From: Eubacteriaceae bacterium
GTDB lineage: Bacteria > Bacillota > Clostridia > Lachnospirales > Lachnospiraceae
DNA: 64,000 bases
Reading direction: 5' to 3'
NCBI GenBank assembly: GCA_902362455.1
Contig: CABIWJ010000003.1
Span: 92,380 to 156,379 of the forward strand
Of this stretch, positions 27,488 through 36,253 are shown piece by piece. Position numbers and translations under genes: made by a program. Under the pieces are notes generated by a model, which was not told the DNA's origin, searched no databases, and saw nothing but the letters and a program-made list of their open reading frames with translations. The number at the start of each line of letters is the position of its first letter. Positions within the stretch are counted from its first letter, which is position 1.

Positions 27488-27515
27488 TAAAAAGAGACCC
27501 CGAACAGAAGTCTCT
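27488..27515 (-). terminator. Terminator after flavodoxin fragment
   Basis: Leftward hairpin AGAGAC ... GTCTCT followed by a TTTTTATTATA tract, 36 bp beyond the flavodoxin stop. Confidence 0.65.
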
Positions 27516-27551
27516 CTTTGTTACGATTCTTCCAAATATTTTTATATTCTT

Positions 27552-27788
27552 TTATAATCCAAGACTGTCTATCCATGAACTGATATCTGATTCAGATGCT
27601 CCACCATGGAATCGTTCCCCTTCTTTCCAGTCACCTGTTCCTGTCATCTCTTCCAGAAGATTACCGCTGTCACCGATTCCCGAGGTCGCTGCTGTACAGA
27701 ATGGGATGACTGTTTTTCCTGTAAAGTCATTCTCTTTTACAAAGTTATCTACTGGCCATGCTGCGATTCCCCACCAGATAGGATAGCC
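27552..27788 (-). pseudogene. Flavodoxin, 5' end removed by integrated element
   Basis: The 3' half of a flavodoxin is unmistakable: GYPIWWGIAAWPVDNFVKEN, FTGKTVIPFCTAATSGIGDS and WKEGERFHGGASESDISSWI. Homology starts exactly at GYPIWW (about 27788). The FMN phosphate-binding N-terminal half is absent and is replaced by DNA leading to the serine recombinases. A compatible N-terminal half should lie at the far end of the integrated element. Confidence 0.82.
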
Positions 27789-27965
27789 TGCATCTGTCAA
27801 GACTGGGACAAAAAAATTTTTATTTTTTTCTGTACATATTCTATCAAATCCTTACTGATTTTTAAAGTACAGAATAGTTTATTACTATTAACCTTTTCGT
27901 TACTACCCATAGAAGAAGCCAGCAGCTTTTTCACTACTGGCTTTCTGTATTACTCATTTTGTTTA
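27789..27965. other. Left end (att region) of an integrative element
   Basis: About 180 bp lie between the flavodoxin break and the stop of the first recombinase gene. It contains AT-rich runs (27809-27830) and a short hairpin (AAGCCAGCAG...CTGGCTTT near 27910-27945) that likely terminates the recombinase transcript. The exact crossover cannot be fixed without the other end. Confidence 0.55.
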
Positions 27966-29546
27966 CTACACTGCATTTCGGATAAAGTTCTCACCCTTAA
28001 ACACAACCTCTATATCTTTGTCGTTGTAAATGAGCACCTTATCAATTATGTTGGAAAGTACATCTCCGTCATACTGTTCCAGCATACTATACTGGGTTAG
28101 CTGTTCTATCTTCTCCTCTGTGTCAGGCTCCTGATTTGCAGCTTTCTCCTGCAAATCTGATATCTGATTCTCCAGATCAGCTAACAGCTCTTGGTTTGTT
28201 TTTCTTAGCTGCACATATTCTTCTTTTGTGTACTTTCCCTCTCTGTATGACTGATAACAAGAAACTGTGCTGTTTGATATTCTGTCATACTCCGCTTTAA
28301 GCTCACTAATCAAATACTCATCGCTTGTCACCTTCCTTTTATCCTTTGATGCCCTTTTAAGTTCTTCTTCCTGTATAAGTGTTCTACAGATTTCCTTTGT
28401 GATTTCCAGCACCTTGTCCTGTGCTTCTGACTTCAGCATAAAAATCTGCTGACATTCGCCAGTCCTTACCATCCTGCGTTTTGGACAGAGGAGCTTCGGT
28501 GTACATACTGCACTGGAATTCATCAGCTTTCTTCCACAATAGGGACAGATAAAAAGATTTTTCTTACGTTTCTTTGTACTCTTTTCAATCCCTCTGGCTT
28601 CAACCCGTAGCATTTTATTGACTTCATCAAACATTTCATCGCTTACTATTCTTGGTATTGCACCTTCTACAACAGACCAGTCCTCTTTATTTCGTTTGCG
28701 AACCTTCTTATTATCTCCAAAACCAACAGTTTCACATTTATTCTGGATCATTATTCCTTTGTACTGCTCATTCTGGACAATCGCTATAACTTCTGAATTA
28801 TCCCACATATAATCCCCTTTATTATGAACCGGAACATAATTGATTCCATTCTTCCACTGGTTTTGAACTCTTGTCGGGATTTTTCTCTCATTTAATATGC
28901 GGGCAACCTCACTTGCATTATATCCTGCAATGATCAGTGAAAATATCTCCACAACAACCTTTGCAGCTTCTTCATCTATTATCAGCTTATGCTTATCGTC
29001 CGGATCTTTCTTGTATCCATAGCAGACAAATGATGCCGTGTATTCGCCACTCAGATTTCTTGTCCTTCTGGCACTCTTTACCTTTCTTGATAAATCCATA
29101 CTGTAAAGCTGGTAAATCAGATTCTTATAAGCTACATCCATTCCTCCGGTAACACCAAAGTTTCTGTCACTGTCATAATTATCGTTGACAGAAATAAACC
29201 TCATTCCCATTGCAGGGAATACAAACTCCAGATAGTTGCCTACTTCAAGGTAATCCCTTCCAAATCGTGAAAAGTCTTTTACTATGATACATTCAAATCT
29301 TCCAAGCTCTGCGTCCTGTATGAGCCTTTGGAATTCTGCTCTGTTATTGAACATTGTTCCCGAATATCCGTCATCAAAGTATTCCAGTACCTCAAAACCT
29401 GCAAATTCCTCTGTTTTCTTGATATACGCATACAAGAGTTTTCTCTGTCCTGTAATACTGTTACTTTCGTCTTTTGTTCCTGCTTTTACCTCCTCATCCG
29501 CATCAGAGAGACGGATATAAAAGGCTAATTTTCTTTTCTCAGCCAT
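27966..29546 (-). CDS. Large serine recombinase 1
   Basis: This 526-residue protein has an N-terminal resolvase catalytic domain (LAFYIRLSDADEE with the nucleophile Ser; IIVKDFSRFGRDYLEVGNYLE), the Recombinase domain and a zinc ribbon (FICPYCGRKL ... CTPKLLC), then a coiled-coil tail. Enzymes of this type integrate and excise elements at short att sites without high-energy cofactors. It is last in a three-recombinase operon, closest to the element end. Its ATG touches the end of recombinase 2. Confidence 0.93.
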   Translation of the reverse strand: MAEKRKLAFYIRLSDADEEVKAGTKDESNSITGQRKLLYAYIKKTEEFAGFEVLEYFDDGYSGTMFNNRAEFQRLIQDAELGRFECIIVKDFSRFGRDYLEVGNYLEFVFPAMGMRFISVNDNYDSDRNFGVTGGMDVAYKNLIYQLYSMDLSRKVKSARRTRNLSGEYTASFVCYGYKKDPDDKHKLIIDEEAAKVVVEIFSLIIAGYNASEVARILNERKIPTRVQNQWKNGINYVPVHNKGDYMWDNSEVIAIVQNEQYKGIMIQNKCETVGFGDNKKVRKRNKEDWSVVEGAIPRIVSDEMFDEVNKMLRVEARGIEKSTKKRKKNLFICPYCGRKLMNSSAVCTPKLLCPKRRMVRTGECQQIFMLKSEAQDKVLEITKEICRTLIQEEELKRASKDKRKVTSDEYLISELKAEYDRISNSTVSCYQSYREGKYTKEEYVQLRKTNQELLADLENQISDLQEKAANQEPDTEEKIEQLTQYSMLEQYDGDVLSNIIDKVLIYNDKDIEVVFKGENFIRNAV

Positions 29547-31189
29547 TATCCTGCCTCTCTTTCCATATTCAGTTCTGCGAATTTTTTCAGTTCATCTTCA
29601 TAGTTCAGAACGATCTCAAGATTCTTGTTTTCGTATATGCGTACCTGTGCAACAAACAAATCGACCATTTCCTGCGTCAACTTGCGTTTTCCTTTAAAAC
29701 GGAGCATTTCAGCTTTTAACTGGGCAACGGTCTTTTCAGCACTTTCATACTGACTTGCCGCCTGCCTGTATTCATCAGCCTGTATCTTCAATTTCTCAAT
29801 ACGCTGCGAATACTCCCTGTTCAGTTGCAGGTATTCCTTTTCATCAAGCAGTTCTTCTGTGTAATCTGCATACAAGCCGCTCTTTAATTCCATAAGCCTG
29901 TCCATTTCCTTGACACACTTATTCACGGCTTCCGTATATACCTGTTCCTGTCTGATTACCCTGCTGTCATTGTGGTGTTCCTTTAATATCATTTCCCTGT
30001 CAACAAAGACCTGTATCTGCTCTTTTATAACGGCAAGCACCGCTGCATATACATCGTCTACCTTTACAGGCAGGCAGTTACAACTATCCTTTCCATATCT
30101 TTTTCTATGCGTACACAGATAAACCTTTGCGTGTTTCTCTGGGTGAATATGGATACTGCTTCCACAACAGCCGCAAATGATTTTGCCTTTCAGCATATTC
30201 ACTGTCTGCTTTTTTGTTGGCTTTATTACCTTTCTTTTATTCTTCTGTACCGCATAGAACTGTTCCTTTGCAATAAGTGCAATATGATGATTTTCAAAAA
30301 CATACCACTCATCTTTATTGGTAGTATGCCTCTTTTCGTGTCTGTACAGGCATACCCTGTCTTTACCAGTCACATATCTTCCAATATAGACTTCATTCTT
30401 TAAAATCTGTGACAATGTATCAACAGTCCACTTAACTCCACTCAGCTTTTCAAGTTTCTCTATATTATGCCTTACTCTGTACTGGGCAGGTGTAAGGATA
30501 TGCTTCGCATTCAGTTCTGCCGCTATCACAGAATGCAGTGTACCTTTTTCTGCCTCATTAAAAATCCACCTTACAACATCTGCGGCTTCCTTATCCTCAA
30601 CCATTACCTTGACTTTATTTTCATTAAAGACTACCTTATAGCCATAAGCCACATTTCCAGTCGGAATACCTTTTTCCATCGCTTCCTGCTTACTGGCAGA
30701 TATTTTCTTTGAAATATCCTTAGCATACAGATCATTGGCTATATTCGTGACCGCAACCATAAGGTCTGCGTCTTTCTTTGAGGAATCATAATTATCCGTA
30801 ATCGCTACAAAGCGGATATTCATCATCGGGAATACACGCTCTACCAGATTGCCCGTTTCAATGTAATCTCTACCCAAGCGGGACAAATCCTTTACGACAA
30901 TGCAGTTGATCCTTCCTGCCCTCATATCCGACATCATACGCTCAAATTCCGGTCTGTCGAATGTTGTACCGGAAATTTCATCGTCCATATAGATGTCATA
31001 AACTTCCATGTCCATCTGCTGATCCACAAAGTTCTTAATGAGATTTCTCTGATTGATCAGGGTTTTTCTGTCTCTCGTTTCATCTTTTTCCGCAGATAAC
31101 CTCACATATATGGCAGTCTTATACACTTTGGATAAAGCCTTCAGCGTATCCGTGGACTGTTTCGGCTGTGTTCTTGACTTCCTTGCCAT
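29546..31189 (-). CDS. Large serine recombinase 2
   Basis: This 547-residue protein has catalytic TAIYVRLSAEKDE and CIVVKDLSRLGRDYIETGNL, the Recombinase domain, a zinc ribbon (IICGCCGSS ... YLCTHRKR) and a long coiled coil (QADEYRQAASQYESAEKTV). It is intact, starts directly after recombinase 3 and overlaps recombinase 1 by one base. The division of labour between the three is unknown. Confidence 0.93.
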   Translation of the reverse strand: MARKSRTQPKQSTDTLKALSKVYKTAIYVRLSAEKDETRDRKTLINQRNLIKNFVDQQMDMEVYDIYMDDEISGTTFDRPEFERMMSDMRAGRINCIVVKDLSRLGRDYIETGNLVERVFPMMNIRFVAITDNYDSSKKDADLMVAVTNIANDLYAKDISKKISASKQEAMEKGIPTGNVAYGYKVVFNENKVKVMVEDKEAADVVRWIFNEAEKGTLHSVIAAELNAKHILTPAQYRVRHNIEKLEKLSGVKWTVDTLSQILKNEVYIGRYVTGKDRVCLYRHEKRHTTNKDEWYVFENHHIALIAKEQFYAVQKNKRKVIKPTKKQTVNMLKGKIICGCCGSSIHIHPEKHAKVYLCTHRKRYGKDSCNCLPVKVDDVYAAVLAVIKEQIQVFVDREMILKEHHNDSRVIRQEQVYTEAVNKCVKEMDRLMELKSGLYADYTEELLDEKEYLQLNREYSQRIEKLKIQADEYRQAASQYESAEKTVAQLKAEMLRFKGKRKLTQEMVDLFVAQVRIYENKNLEIVLNYEDELKKFAELNMEREAG

Positions 31190-32860
31190 TTAAACCACCA
31201 GCCTTTCCGCATCATGCTGTCTTTCCAGCTCCCCGGCTCTTGCAACGATTTTTCTGTATTCATCGTCACAGTCCAGTACGATTTCTATATCACCGCCCTC
31301 ATATACCTTTACAGACTGTATAAGGCTCACTACCACATTACGGGTAAGAGAAGGCATTGTTTTCCATTTCCTGTGTTCTTCCAGCCACTCGGTATCTCTT
31401 TCAATCCCGGCAGCAATGTTTTCCGCTTCCTTCTGCAACCTGTCGATTGCCTTTTCCGCCTCTGCTCTTTTTACCTCAAAACTCTCCTTGATAATCGCAA
31501 AATCTGATTTATCAACAATTCCATCTCGGTAATCCTCATAAAGCGAAACAAGCATCTGGTTGTATTTGGTTATCTCTTTCTCTTTTGCACTGATCCTCTC
31601 TTTTGTCTTTTTCTGGTCTATTCTGAAATTGGCACTATTGCCAGCTTCCTTTATTACCTCATCTGCATCCAGAAGTATTGCTGTCATATCCCTCAAGGTA
31701 TCAAATACACGGCTTTCCAAGTCTGCCTCTTTTATCCTATGGGAGCTGCACTTCTTATTCTTCTTGTTATTGGAACACATATAGTAAACATACTTTTTTC
31801 CATTTACCGTAGACACCTTTCGTGTCATAAGTGCCCCACAGTCGGCACATACTGCTATTCCGGATAAAAGATAGATAGAATCTTTTCCCGGTGCCATTCT
31901 CATATCCACTGACAACAGACGCTGTACAATCTGGAAAGTCCTTAAAGATACCAGTGCCTCGTGATTGTTGTGGCATACTGCCCATTTCTCCTGTGGCTTT
32001 AATATCTTTGTTTTAACCTTATGGTTTGGTGTTGTAAATTTTCCCTGTACAAGTGTTCCTGTATAAATAATATTCGTTGCGATACGCCTTACCGCAACAG
32101 GAGTCCACAGCAGCTCGTCTTTCTTCTGAAATGCTGTCTTATAATTTTCGCCATTGCTGAGTTTGTATGCCATAGGTGACAGGATACCAAGAACATTCAG
32201 CTTATCGCTTATGGCATCAAGGCTCATTCCGTTCTTTATCCAGCGGAAAATGTCCTGTACCACATGACCTGCATATTCGTCCGGGACAATCACATTATGG
32301 TCAATCTCAGATTTCTTGTAGCCATAGACACAGTAATTTCCTACAAATTCTCCGTTCTGTCTCTTTGTTTCAAGGTGGCTTCGGATTTTTATGGAAATAT
32401 CCCTGCAATAAGCGTCATTGATAAGATTCTTAAACGGAATGATTATCTCGTTTCCCTGTGCCTGTGTATCTGCACTGTCATAGGCATCATTGATCGCTAT
32501 AAATCGTATCCCCATTGCAGGAAACATCCGCTCAATGTATCGCCCTGCGTCGATATACTCTCTTGCAAACCTCGAAAGATCTTTTACAACGATACAGTCT
32601 ATAATACCGTCTTTCACATCCTGCAACATAAGTTTAAATGCCGGACGGTCAAAAGTTGCCCCTGAATAGCCGTCATCCTCACGGATTGATACTATTTCAA
32701 TATCTTCTTTGTCTTTTAAATAATTAAGTATCAGGGATTTCTGATTTGAGATACTGTTACTTTCAGCTTTTCTCACATCATCAAGATCGCCATCTTCCTT
32801 AGATAATCTAACATAGATGGCTGCTCTGTAAATTCTTTTAGAATTGTTCATGTCCACCAC
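31190..32860 (-). CDS. Large serine recombinase 3
   Basis: This 556-residue protein has catalytic RAAIYVRLSKEDGD and CIVVKDLSRFAREYIDAGRY, the Recombinase domain, a zinc ribbon (AVCADCGALMTRK ... YYMCSNNKKNKKC) and a coiled coil. It is first in the recombinase operon. All three share the NSI(S/T)xQ-type start of the catalytic domain to different degrees, so they arose by old duplications rather than a recent one. Confidence 0.93.
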   Translation of the reverse strand: MVDMNNSKRIYRAAIYVRLSKEDGDLDDVRKAESNSISNQKSLILNYLKDKEDIEIVSIREDDGYSGATFDRPAFKLMLQDVKDGIIDCIVVKDLSRFAREYIDAGRYIERMFPAMGIRFIAINDAYDSADTQAQGNEIIIPFKNLINDAYCRDISIKIRSHLETKRQNGEFVGNYCVYGYKKSEIDHNVIVPDEYAGHVVQDIFRWIKNGMSLDAISDKLNVLGILSPMAYKLSNGENYKTAFQKKDELLWTPVAVRRIATNIIYTGTLVQGKFTTPNHKVKTKILKPQEKWAVCHNNHEALVSLRTFQIVQRLLSVDMRMAPGKDSIYLLSGIAVCADCGALMTRKVSTVNGKKYVYYMCSNNKKNKKCSSHRIKEADLESRVFDTLRDMTAILLDADEVIKEAGNSANFRIDQKKTKERISAKEKEITKYNQMLVSLYEDYRDGIVDKSDFAIIKESFEVKRAEAEKAIDRLQKEAENIAAGIERDTEWLEEHRKWKTMPSLTRNVVVSLIQSVKVYEGGDIEIVLDCDDEYRKIVARAGELERQHDAERLVV

Positions 32861-33010
32861 TCCTTCGATTTTCTAAGTTAGAAGTCCCAAATCAAGAGGA
32901 ATGGAAACATAAATATGAAATTGATACCCTTTCGGGTTAGATGTCCTTATTTGTCTGTAATGATATCACAAATCCATCTGAATTTCCACCCCTAATTTTG
33001 GCTGACTGCT

Positions 33011-33259
33011 CTATACATTGGCAAGCATAGCAATATAATTGTCTTTCAGGCTTTCCCCATTATCGGAAAATGAAATCTTAATCTTGCTCTTTCCTGACCT
33101 GCGGAAATACGGATTACCTGTCTTTGCAATCATTCCCGCAACCTTCTTTTCCACAGGCATTCCGTCAGCGTACTTTATGCTGTTTACTTCCACCAATGTA
33201 TCAATATCCACATCTTCTAATCTCTGTGCCGATATTTTGTCCAACTGTTCAACTGTCAT
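33011..33259 (-). CDS. DUF6870-like small protein
   Basis: This 82-residue protein reads MTVEQLDKISAQRLEDVDID then TLVEVNSIKYADGMPVEKKV and continues to NPYFRRSGKSKIKISFSDNG. This matches the small DUF6870-type proteins found beside serine recombinases in Clostridial elements. No catalytic residues are recognised. It lies 150 bp upstream of the recombinases. Confidence 0.7.
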   Translation of the reverse strand: MTVEQLDKISAQRLEDVDIDTLVEVNSIKYADGMPVEKKVAGMIAKTGNPYFRRSGKSKIKISFSDNGESLKDNYIAMLANV

Positions 33260-33336
33260 CCTATCCCTCCAATCAAATTAAGCCGCCAGATATGCTGACG
33301 GCTATGTAACACCGGAGCTTTCGCCCCGGCTGGAAT

Positions 33337-33723
33337 TTATGCAATTGGATTATTATGTTTTGTACTCATACCCAACTGGATCTGCATACCTTTTGTTATC
33401 TGTCTTAACTGGTTTTTGCTTACTTTCCCGATTTTTTCTATCAGGTCCGTATCTTTCACATCACATAACTGCTCACACTGAGCGATACTGTTCGTTCTTA
33501 ATCCAACAGCCTTAAACGAACTGATAAAAATATGTGTTGGCAGATATGTCTTTTTATGAATCTTACTTGTAAGCGGTACTGCATGGAATACCGTGCTGTG
33601 TCTGTTTGCACTGTCATTGCTCACAATCACTACTGGTCTGATACCGTGCAGCTTGTGGTCATTCTCATCTTCCGGTACTCCAAAATCAACCATCCAGATA
33701 TCGCCCCGTCTTATTTCACTCAT
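33337..33723 (-). CDS. PemK/MazF-type toxin endoribonuclease
   Basis: I start it at ATG 33723, preceded by GGAAGTGAATATT, giving 128 residues. MSEIRRGDIWMVDFG, GIRPVVIVSNDSAN, VPLTSKIHKKTYLPTHIFI and NSIAQCEQLCDV are MazF/PemK hallmarks: an SH3-like barrel that cleaves mRNA. Its start overlaps the end of the 55-residue gene upstream, so that protein is the candidate antitoxin. It may stabilise the integrated element. Confidence 0.87.
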   Translation of the reverse strand: MSEIRRGDIWMVDFGVPEDENDHKLHGIRPVVIVSNDSANRHSTVFHAVPLTSKIHKKTYLPTHIFISSFKAVGLRTNSIAQCEQLCDVKDTDLIEKIGKVSKNQLRQITKGMQIQLGMSTKHNNPIA

Positions 33724-33883
33724 AATATTCACTTCCTTGTCTGTCAACTGGTATTTCCTGCCCACGGATATATTCGACAGCTTCCTGTTCCGTAGGACAG
33801 GCAACAACTCTGTCTCCTTTCCCATCAAACACCACGGTTTCTGATGAAAATGTCACTATGCTTAATTCCTTTTTATCCGGCAT
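33716..33883 (-). CDS. Small protein upstream of MazF-type toxin (candidate antitoxin)
   Basis: ATG 33883 has GAGG just before it and overlaps the stop of the preceding gene. The 55-residue product (MPDKKELSIVTFSSETVVFD ...) ends 8 bp inside the toxin gene. It lacks a recognisable antitoxin DNA-binding motif, so the antitoxin role rests on position only. An upstream in-frame start inside the previous gene looks unlikely. Confidence 0.55.
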   Translation of the reverse strand: MPDKKELSIVTFSSETVVFDGKGDRVVACPTEQEAVEYIRGQEIPVDRQGSEYYE

Positions 33884-34193
33884 TGTCCTCCTCAAATGAG
33901 ATGAGAGCAGGTTCATAGCCCCTGCTCTCGTCGTTAATGCTGATCCCGTGCTCTGCTGCAAGTTCCATGATACCTTTCACCACATCTTTATCCGATGAGA
34001 CATCATAGATACTGCTTACCAGAATACTGATAATGGAATCTCTTTCGATATAAAATTTAAGTCTTTCCACAGACTTCGTATCTTTAAAGATTGTTTCTAC
34101 AATCTCAAAATCCGCTTTCTTAGCATATGCTTCTATCCTGTCTGCGGCTCTGTCGGCATTCCTGCCTACACAGATAACACAACACTTACTCAT
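33873..34193 (-). CDS. Resolvase-fold-like small protein
   Basis: This 106-residue protein starts behind AGGAGGTTTT. It reads MSKCCVICVGRNADRAADRI EAYAKK..., ...SIISILVSSIYDVSSDKDVV and KGIMELAAEHGISIN, the alternating beta-alpha pattern and wording of a serine-recombinase N-terminal domain. The catalytic YxRxS motif is absent. It probably is a degenerate resolvase-like domain with a regulatory role; this is inference. Confidence 0.5.
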   Translation of the reverse strand: MSKCCVICVGRNADRAADRIEAYAKKADFEIVETIFKDTKSVERLKFYIERDSIISILVSSIYDVSSDKDVVKGIMELAAEHGISINDESRGYEPALISFEEDNAG

Positions 34194-34201
34194 AAAACCT
34201 C

Positions 34202-34624
34202 CTATCTGTCGGCTCTGAGACGTCTGAAAAATACTGCCATAAAATCAGCAAGTGAAACAATACCGTTATCTTCCTTTTTCCCTGCCTGCTCCATCTTCTG
34301 ATAATATCCAGCCATATCATCGTTTGCTGTCTCAACCGTAATGCCGTGCTCTCCGAGCATAATGATGTTATCCATAATTGTTTCTTCACAATCACCGACC
34401 ATATCACTCATAAGAGTAACAACCACATCAACATCTTCCACCTCTGCCATACCGACAAAGGCAAACTTCATAGGAAATGTCATTCCCTCCGGTCTTGAGT
34501 TCTCTGAAATGACTGCAACCACCTCATATCCATTCACAGTGCAATACTCCTCAAGAACCTGCATTACCATCTGATCCGCTGCCTCATTTCCTGTTGCTCC
34601 AAAATATATAACTGCTTTATTCAT
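34202..34624 (-). CDS. Resolvase-fold-like small protein
   Basis: ATG 34624 follows GGAGATTTTAAA, giving 140 residues. MNKAVIYFGATGNEAADQMVMQ and LEEYCTVNGYEVVAVISEN look like the first strands of a serine recombinase (compare AAIYVRLS...L..YC...GYE). The nucleophile serine position reads FGATG, so catalysis is unlikely. It is first in the four-gene set that ends with the MazF-type toxin. Confidence 0.5.
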   Translation of the reverse strand: MNKAVIYFGATGNEAADQMVMQVLEEYCTVNGYEVVAVISENSRPEGMTFPMKFAFVGMAEVEDVDVVVTLMSDMVGDCEETIMDNIIMLGEHGITVETANDDMAGYYQKMEQAGKKEDNGIVSLADFMAVFFRRLRADR

Positions 34625-34763
34625 TTTAAAATCTCCATTCCTGTTTTTATTTTGATTTGATATCCTGTGCACACTTTATCTCCTCACATAAACTGACCTG
34701 CCAATGCTCTCTGCACTTATAAGCCCCGTTGTTGTCTGCTGGTTACTGCAAATCAGTTTGTGT

Positions 34764-34787
34764 GGGAAGATAAAATACTATCTTCCC
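34764..34787. terminator. Perfect 9-bp hairpin
   Basis: GGGAAGATA ... TATCTTCCC with a 6-nt loop, just beyond the stop of the possible short gene at 34794-34958. There is no T-run, so termination is uncertain. Confidence 0.45.
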
Positions 34788-34793
34788 GGTTTC

Positions 34794-34958
34794 TTAACCA
34801 TCCCCGTATCGGGTAACATATCCTTTGCCAGCCACAAACACTTCGTAGTTTCCTGCCCATCTGGACTTACGAAAGTAGCCACTCTCTGAAAATGCGTTTT
34901 GCTGAAATTCAGGTGCACTTATTATCTCATTACCTCCGGCTGCTAACCCGGTAGGCAC
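34794..34958 (-). CDS. Possible 54-residue protein
   Basis: A GTG-started frame preceded by AGAGG reads VPTGLAAGGNEIISAPEFQQ, then NAFSESGYFRKSRWAGNYEV and a Gly-rich end. It is unrecognised. Support is the ribosome-site-like sequence and the hairpin after its stop. The rest of the 34.7-35.2 kb gap holds no other gene I can support. Confidence 0.3.
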   Translation of the reverse strand: MPTGLAAGGNEIISAPEFQQNAFSESGYFRKSRWAGNYEVFVAGKGYVTRYGDG

Positions 34959-34964
34959 AACCCT

Positions 34965-35235
34965 CTGCTCTTATCCTTAAAGGCTCCTGCTGTTACGTTT
35001 CTCATAATCGGCTACAGCTCTGAGGATAGTCATCGCACGAAATGGGATTCTGCCACCCTGTCATAGACAAGGCGATATAAGCTCGTGGGATATGCGTGTC
35101 CTATTCTGTTTTCAATATTCAACGGTTCTTTTCTCAGAACCTGAACAAAGTATAACTGACACCACGCATCTTCTACAGTAACCGACACTCTTTTGAACTA
35201 AGAGTAACACTCCCACCTGTTCCAAATCCTTATAA
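34965..35235. other. Non-coding stretch upstream of the XRE gene
   Basis: No reading frame of useful length is present. The composition is less AT-rich than the surroundings and contains several short inverted repeats (for example TTCTTTTCTCAGAA near 35130), so a structured RNA is possible but not shown. Confidence 0.3.
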
Positions 35236-35237
35236 AA

Positions 35238-35275
35238 AAAGCCGGACTGCATTATCAAAAATGCAATCCGACTTT
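35238..35275. terminator. Terminator after XRE regulator
   Basis: AAGTCGGATTGCATTTTTGATAATGCAGTCCGGCTTTTTTTAT-type hairpin (leftward), with A/T runs on both sides, so it can work in both directions. Confidence 0.85.
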
Positions 35276-35276
35276 T

Positions 35277-35600
35277 TTATTCTGTCAGAAGTTTCATATT
35301 GTCAACGGCATTTAATACCATATTCCGGATAAACTGTACTTCCTTCTCCTTCAGACCAACCAGCAGATCATCGACTTCTGCCTTTCTTTCACACCCACAC
35401 ACAAGATAATCCAACGTTATATGAAACAATTCAGCAATACTAATCAGCGTATCTATTTTTGCTCCATTTACACCAGCTTCAATTTTCCGCAGAGCATCCA
35501 CTGACAATCCAATCTGCTCGGCAAGCTGCTGTCTTGTCATTCTTCTTGCCGCACGCAACTCTTTTATTCTTTCTCCACTATTAACAATATCGTAGTACAC
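35277..35600 (-). CDS. XRE-family HTH regulator
   Basis: This 107-residue protein has an HTH_3 at about 9-65: RIKELRAARRMTRQQLAEQI, GLSVDALRKIEAGVNGAKID and TLISIAELFHITLDYLV. A short C-terminal helix follows. The start is probably GTG 35600. It likely governs the recombinase/transfer side of the element. A promoter-like TACAAT lies about 50 bp upstream. Confidence 0.85.
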   Translation of the reverse strand: MYYDIVNSGERIKELRAARRMTRQQLAEQIGLSVDALRKIEAGVNGAKIDTLISIAELFHITLDYLVCGCERKAEVDDLLVGLKEKEVQFIRNMVLNAVDNMKLLTE

Positions 35601-35745
35601 CTTCCACTCTTTTCCGGCACCTTATATATTTGCTTAAGCTGTATTCATTGTACCGTAAGCGAATCTTTTGTAAGAGTGACTAAACCAGCTATTTCAGGTG
35701 GAATATTGTACACCTTAATACCAAGAATATAAATATTTGCGGATT

Positions 35746-35793
35746 AAAAAAGAGATATTTCCAAACTCTCATTACATTTTGGAAATATCTCTT
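35746..35793 (-). terminator. Terminator after small XRE gene
   Basis: Leftward hairpin AAAGAGATATTTCCAAA / TTTGGAAATATCTCTTT followed by TTTAAT, starting at the stop codon of the gene. Confidence 0.82.
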
Positions 35794-36005
35794 TACTTAA
35801 TATCCTCATCCGGCACAAACTCCATGATGTCCTCTATCTTACAATCAAGTATGGAACATAATCTGTTAAGGATTACCGTTTTTACGACCATATTCTTTCG
35901 CAATCGCTGTAACTGTGCTTTATCTATTCCATAATCTTTAATTAGTGCATACTGGCTAATATTTTTCTTCTTGAGTGTGATCCATAACCTGTCATATACT
36001 ATCAT
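35793..36005 (-). CDS. Small XRE-family HTH regulator
   Basis: ATG 36005 follows AAGGAGGAGG. The 70-residue product is a single Cro/C1-type HTH: YDRLWITLKKKNISQYALIK, DYGIDKAQLQRLRKNMVVKT and LNRLCSILDCKIEDIMEFV. This layout is common in Clostridial mobile elements. An 8-bp inverted repeat 48 bp upstream may be its operator. Confidence 0.85.
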   Translation of the reverse strand: MIVYDRLWITLKKKNISQYALIKDYGIDKAQLQRLRKNMVVKTVILNRLCSILDCKIEDIMEFVPDEDIK

Positions 36006-36052
36006 TACAAAGACCTCCTCCTTGTATTCTACGCAAGAGTGTCCTATAATGA

Positions 36053-36074
36053 TATGGTGCGTGTATGCACCATA
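36053..36074. promoter_or_regulatory. Inverted repeat upstream of small XRE gene
   Basis: TATGGTGC and GCACCATA are separated by 6 nt, within the promoter region of the XRE gene at 35793-36005. It is a candidate operator. Confidence 0.5.
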
Positions 36075-36253
36075 CTGTATGTATATGATAGAATAGAAAA
36101 TAGCCATAATCTGCATAGAAAACAGCTCTCAAGGTTATTATGTAATATAGAACGGATTATCTGTTTTACTTTTATGGTATTCAACCGGGACAATTCAAGC
36201 ACCTGACAATTTGACCGCAAATACCCTTCTCAGAAAGGATTCACAACAACACT

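Noticed and set aside
33873..34624. Calling the two small proteins active resolvases.
   Set aside because: The catalytic YxRxS motif is missing in both; only fold-level resemblance remains.
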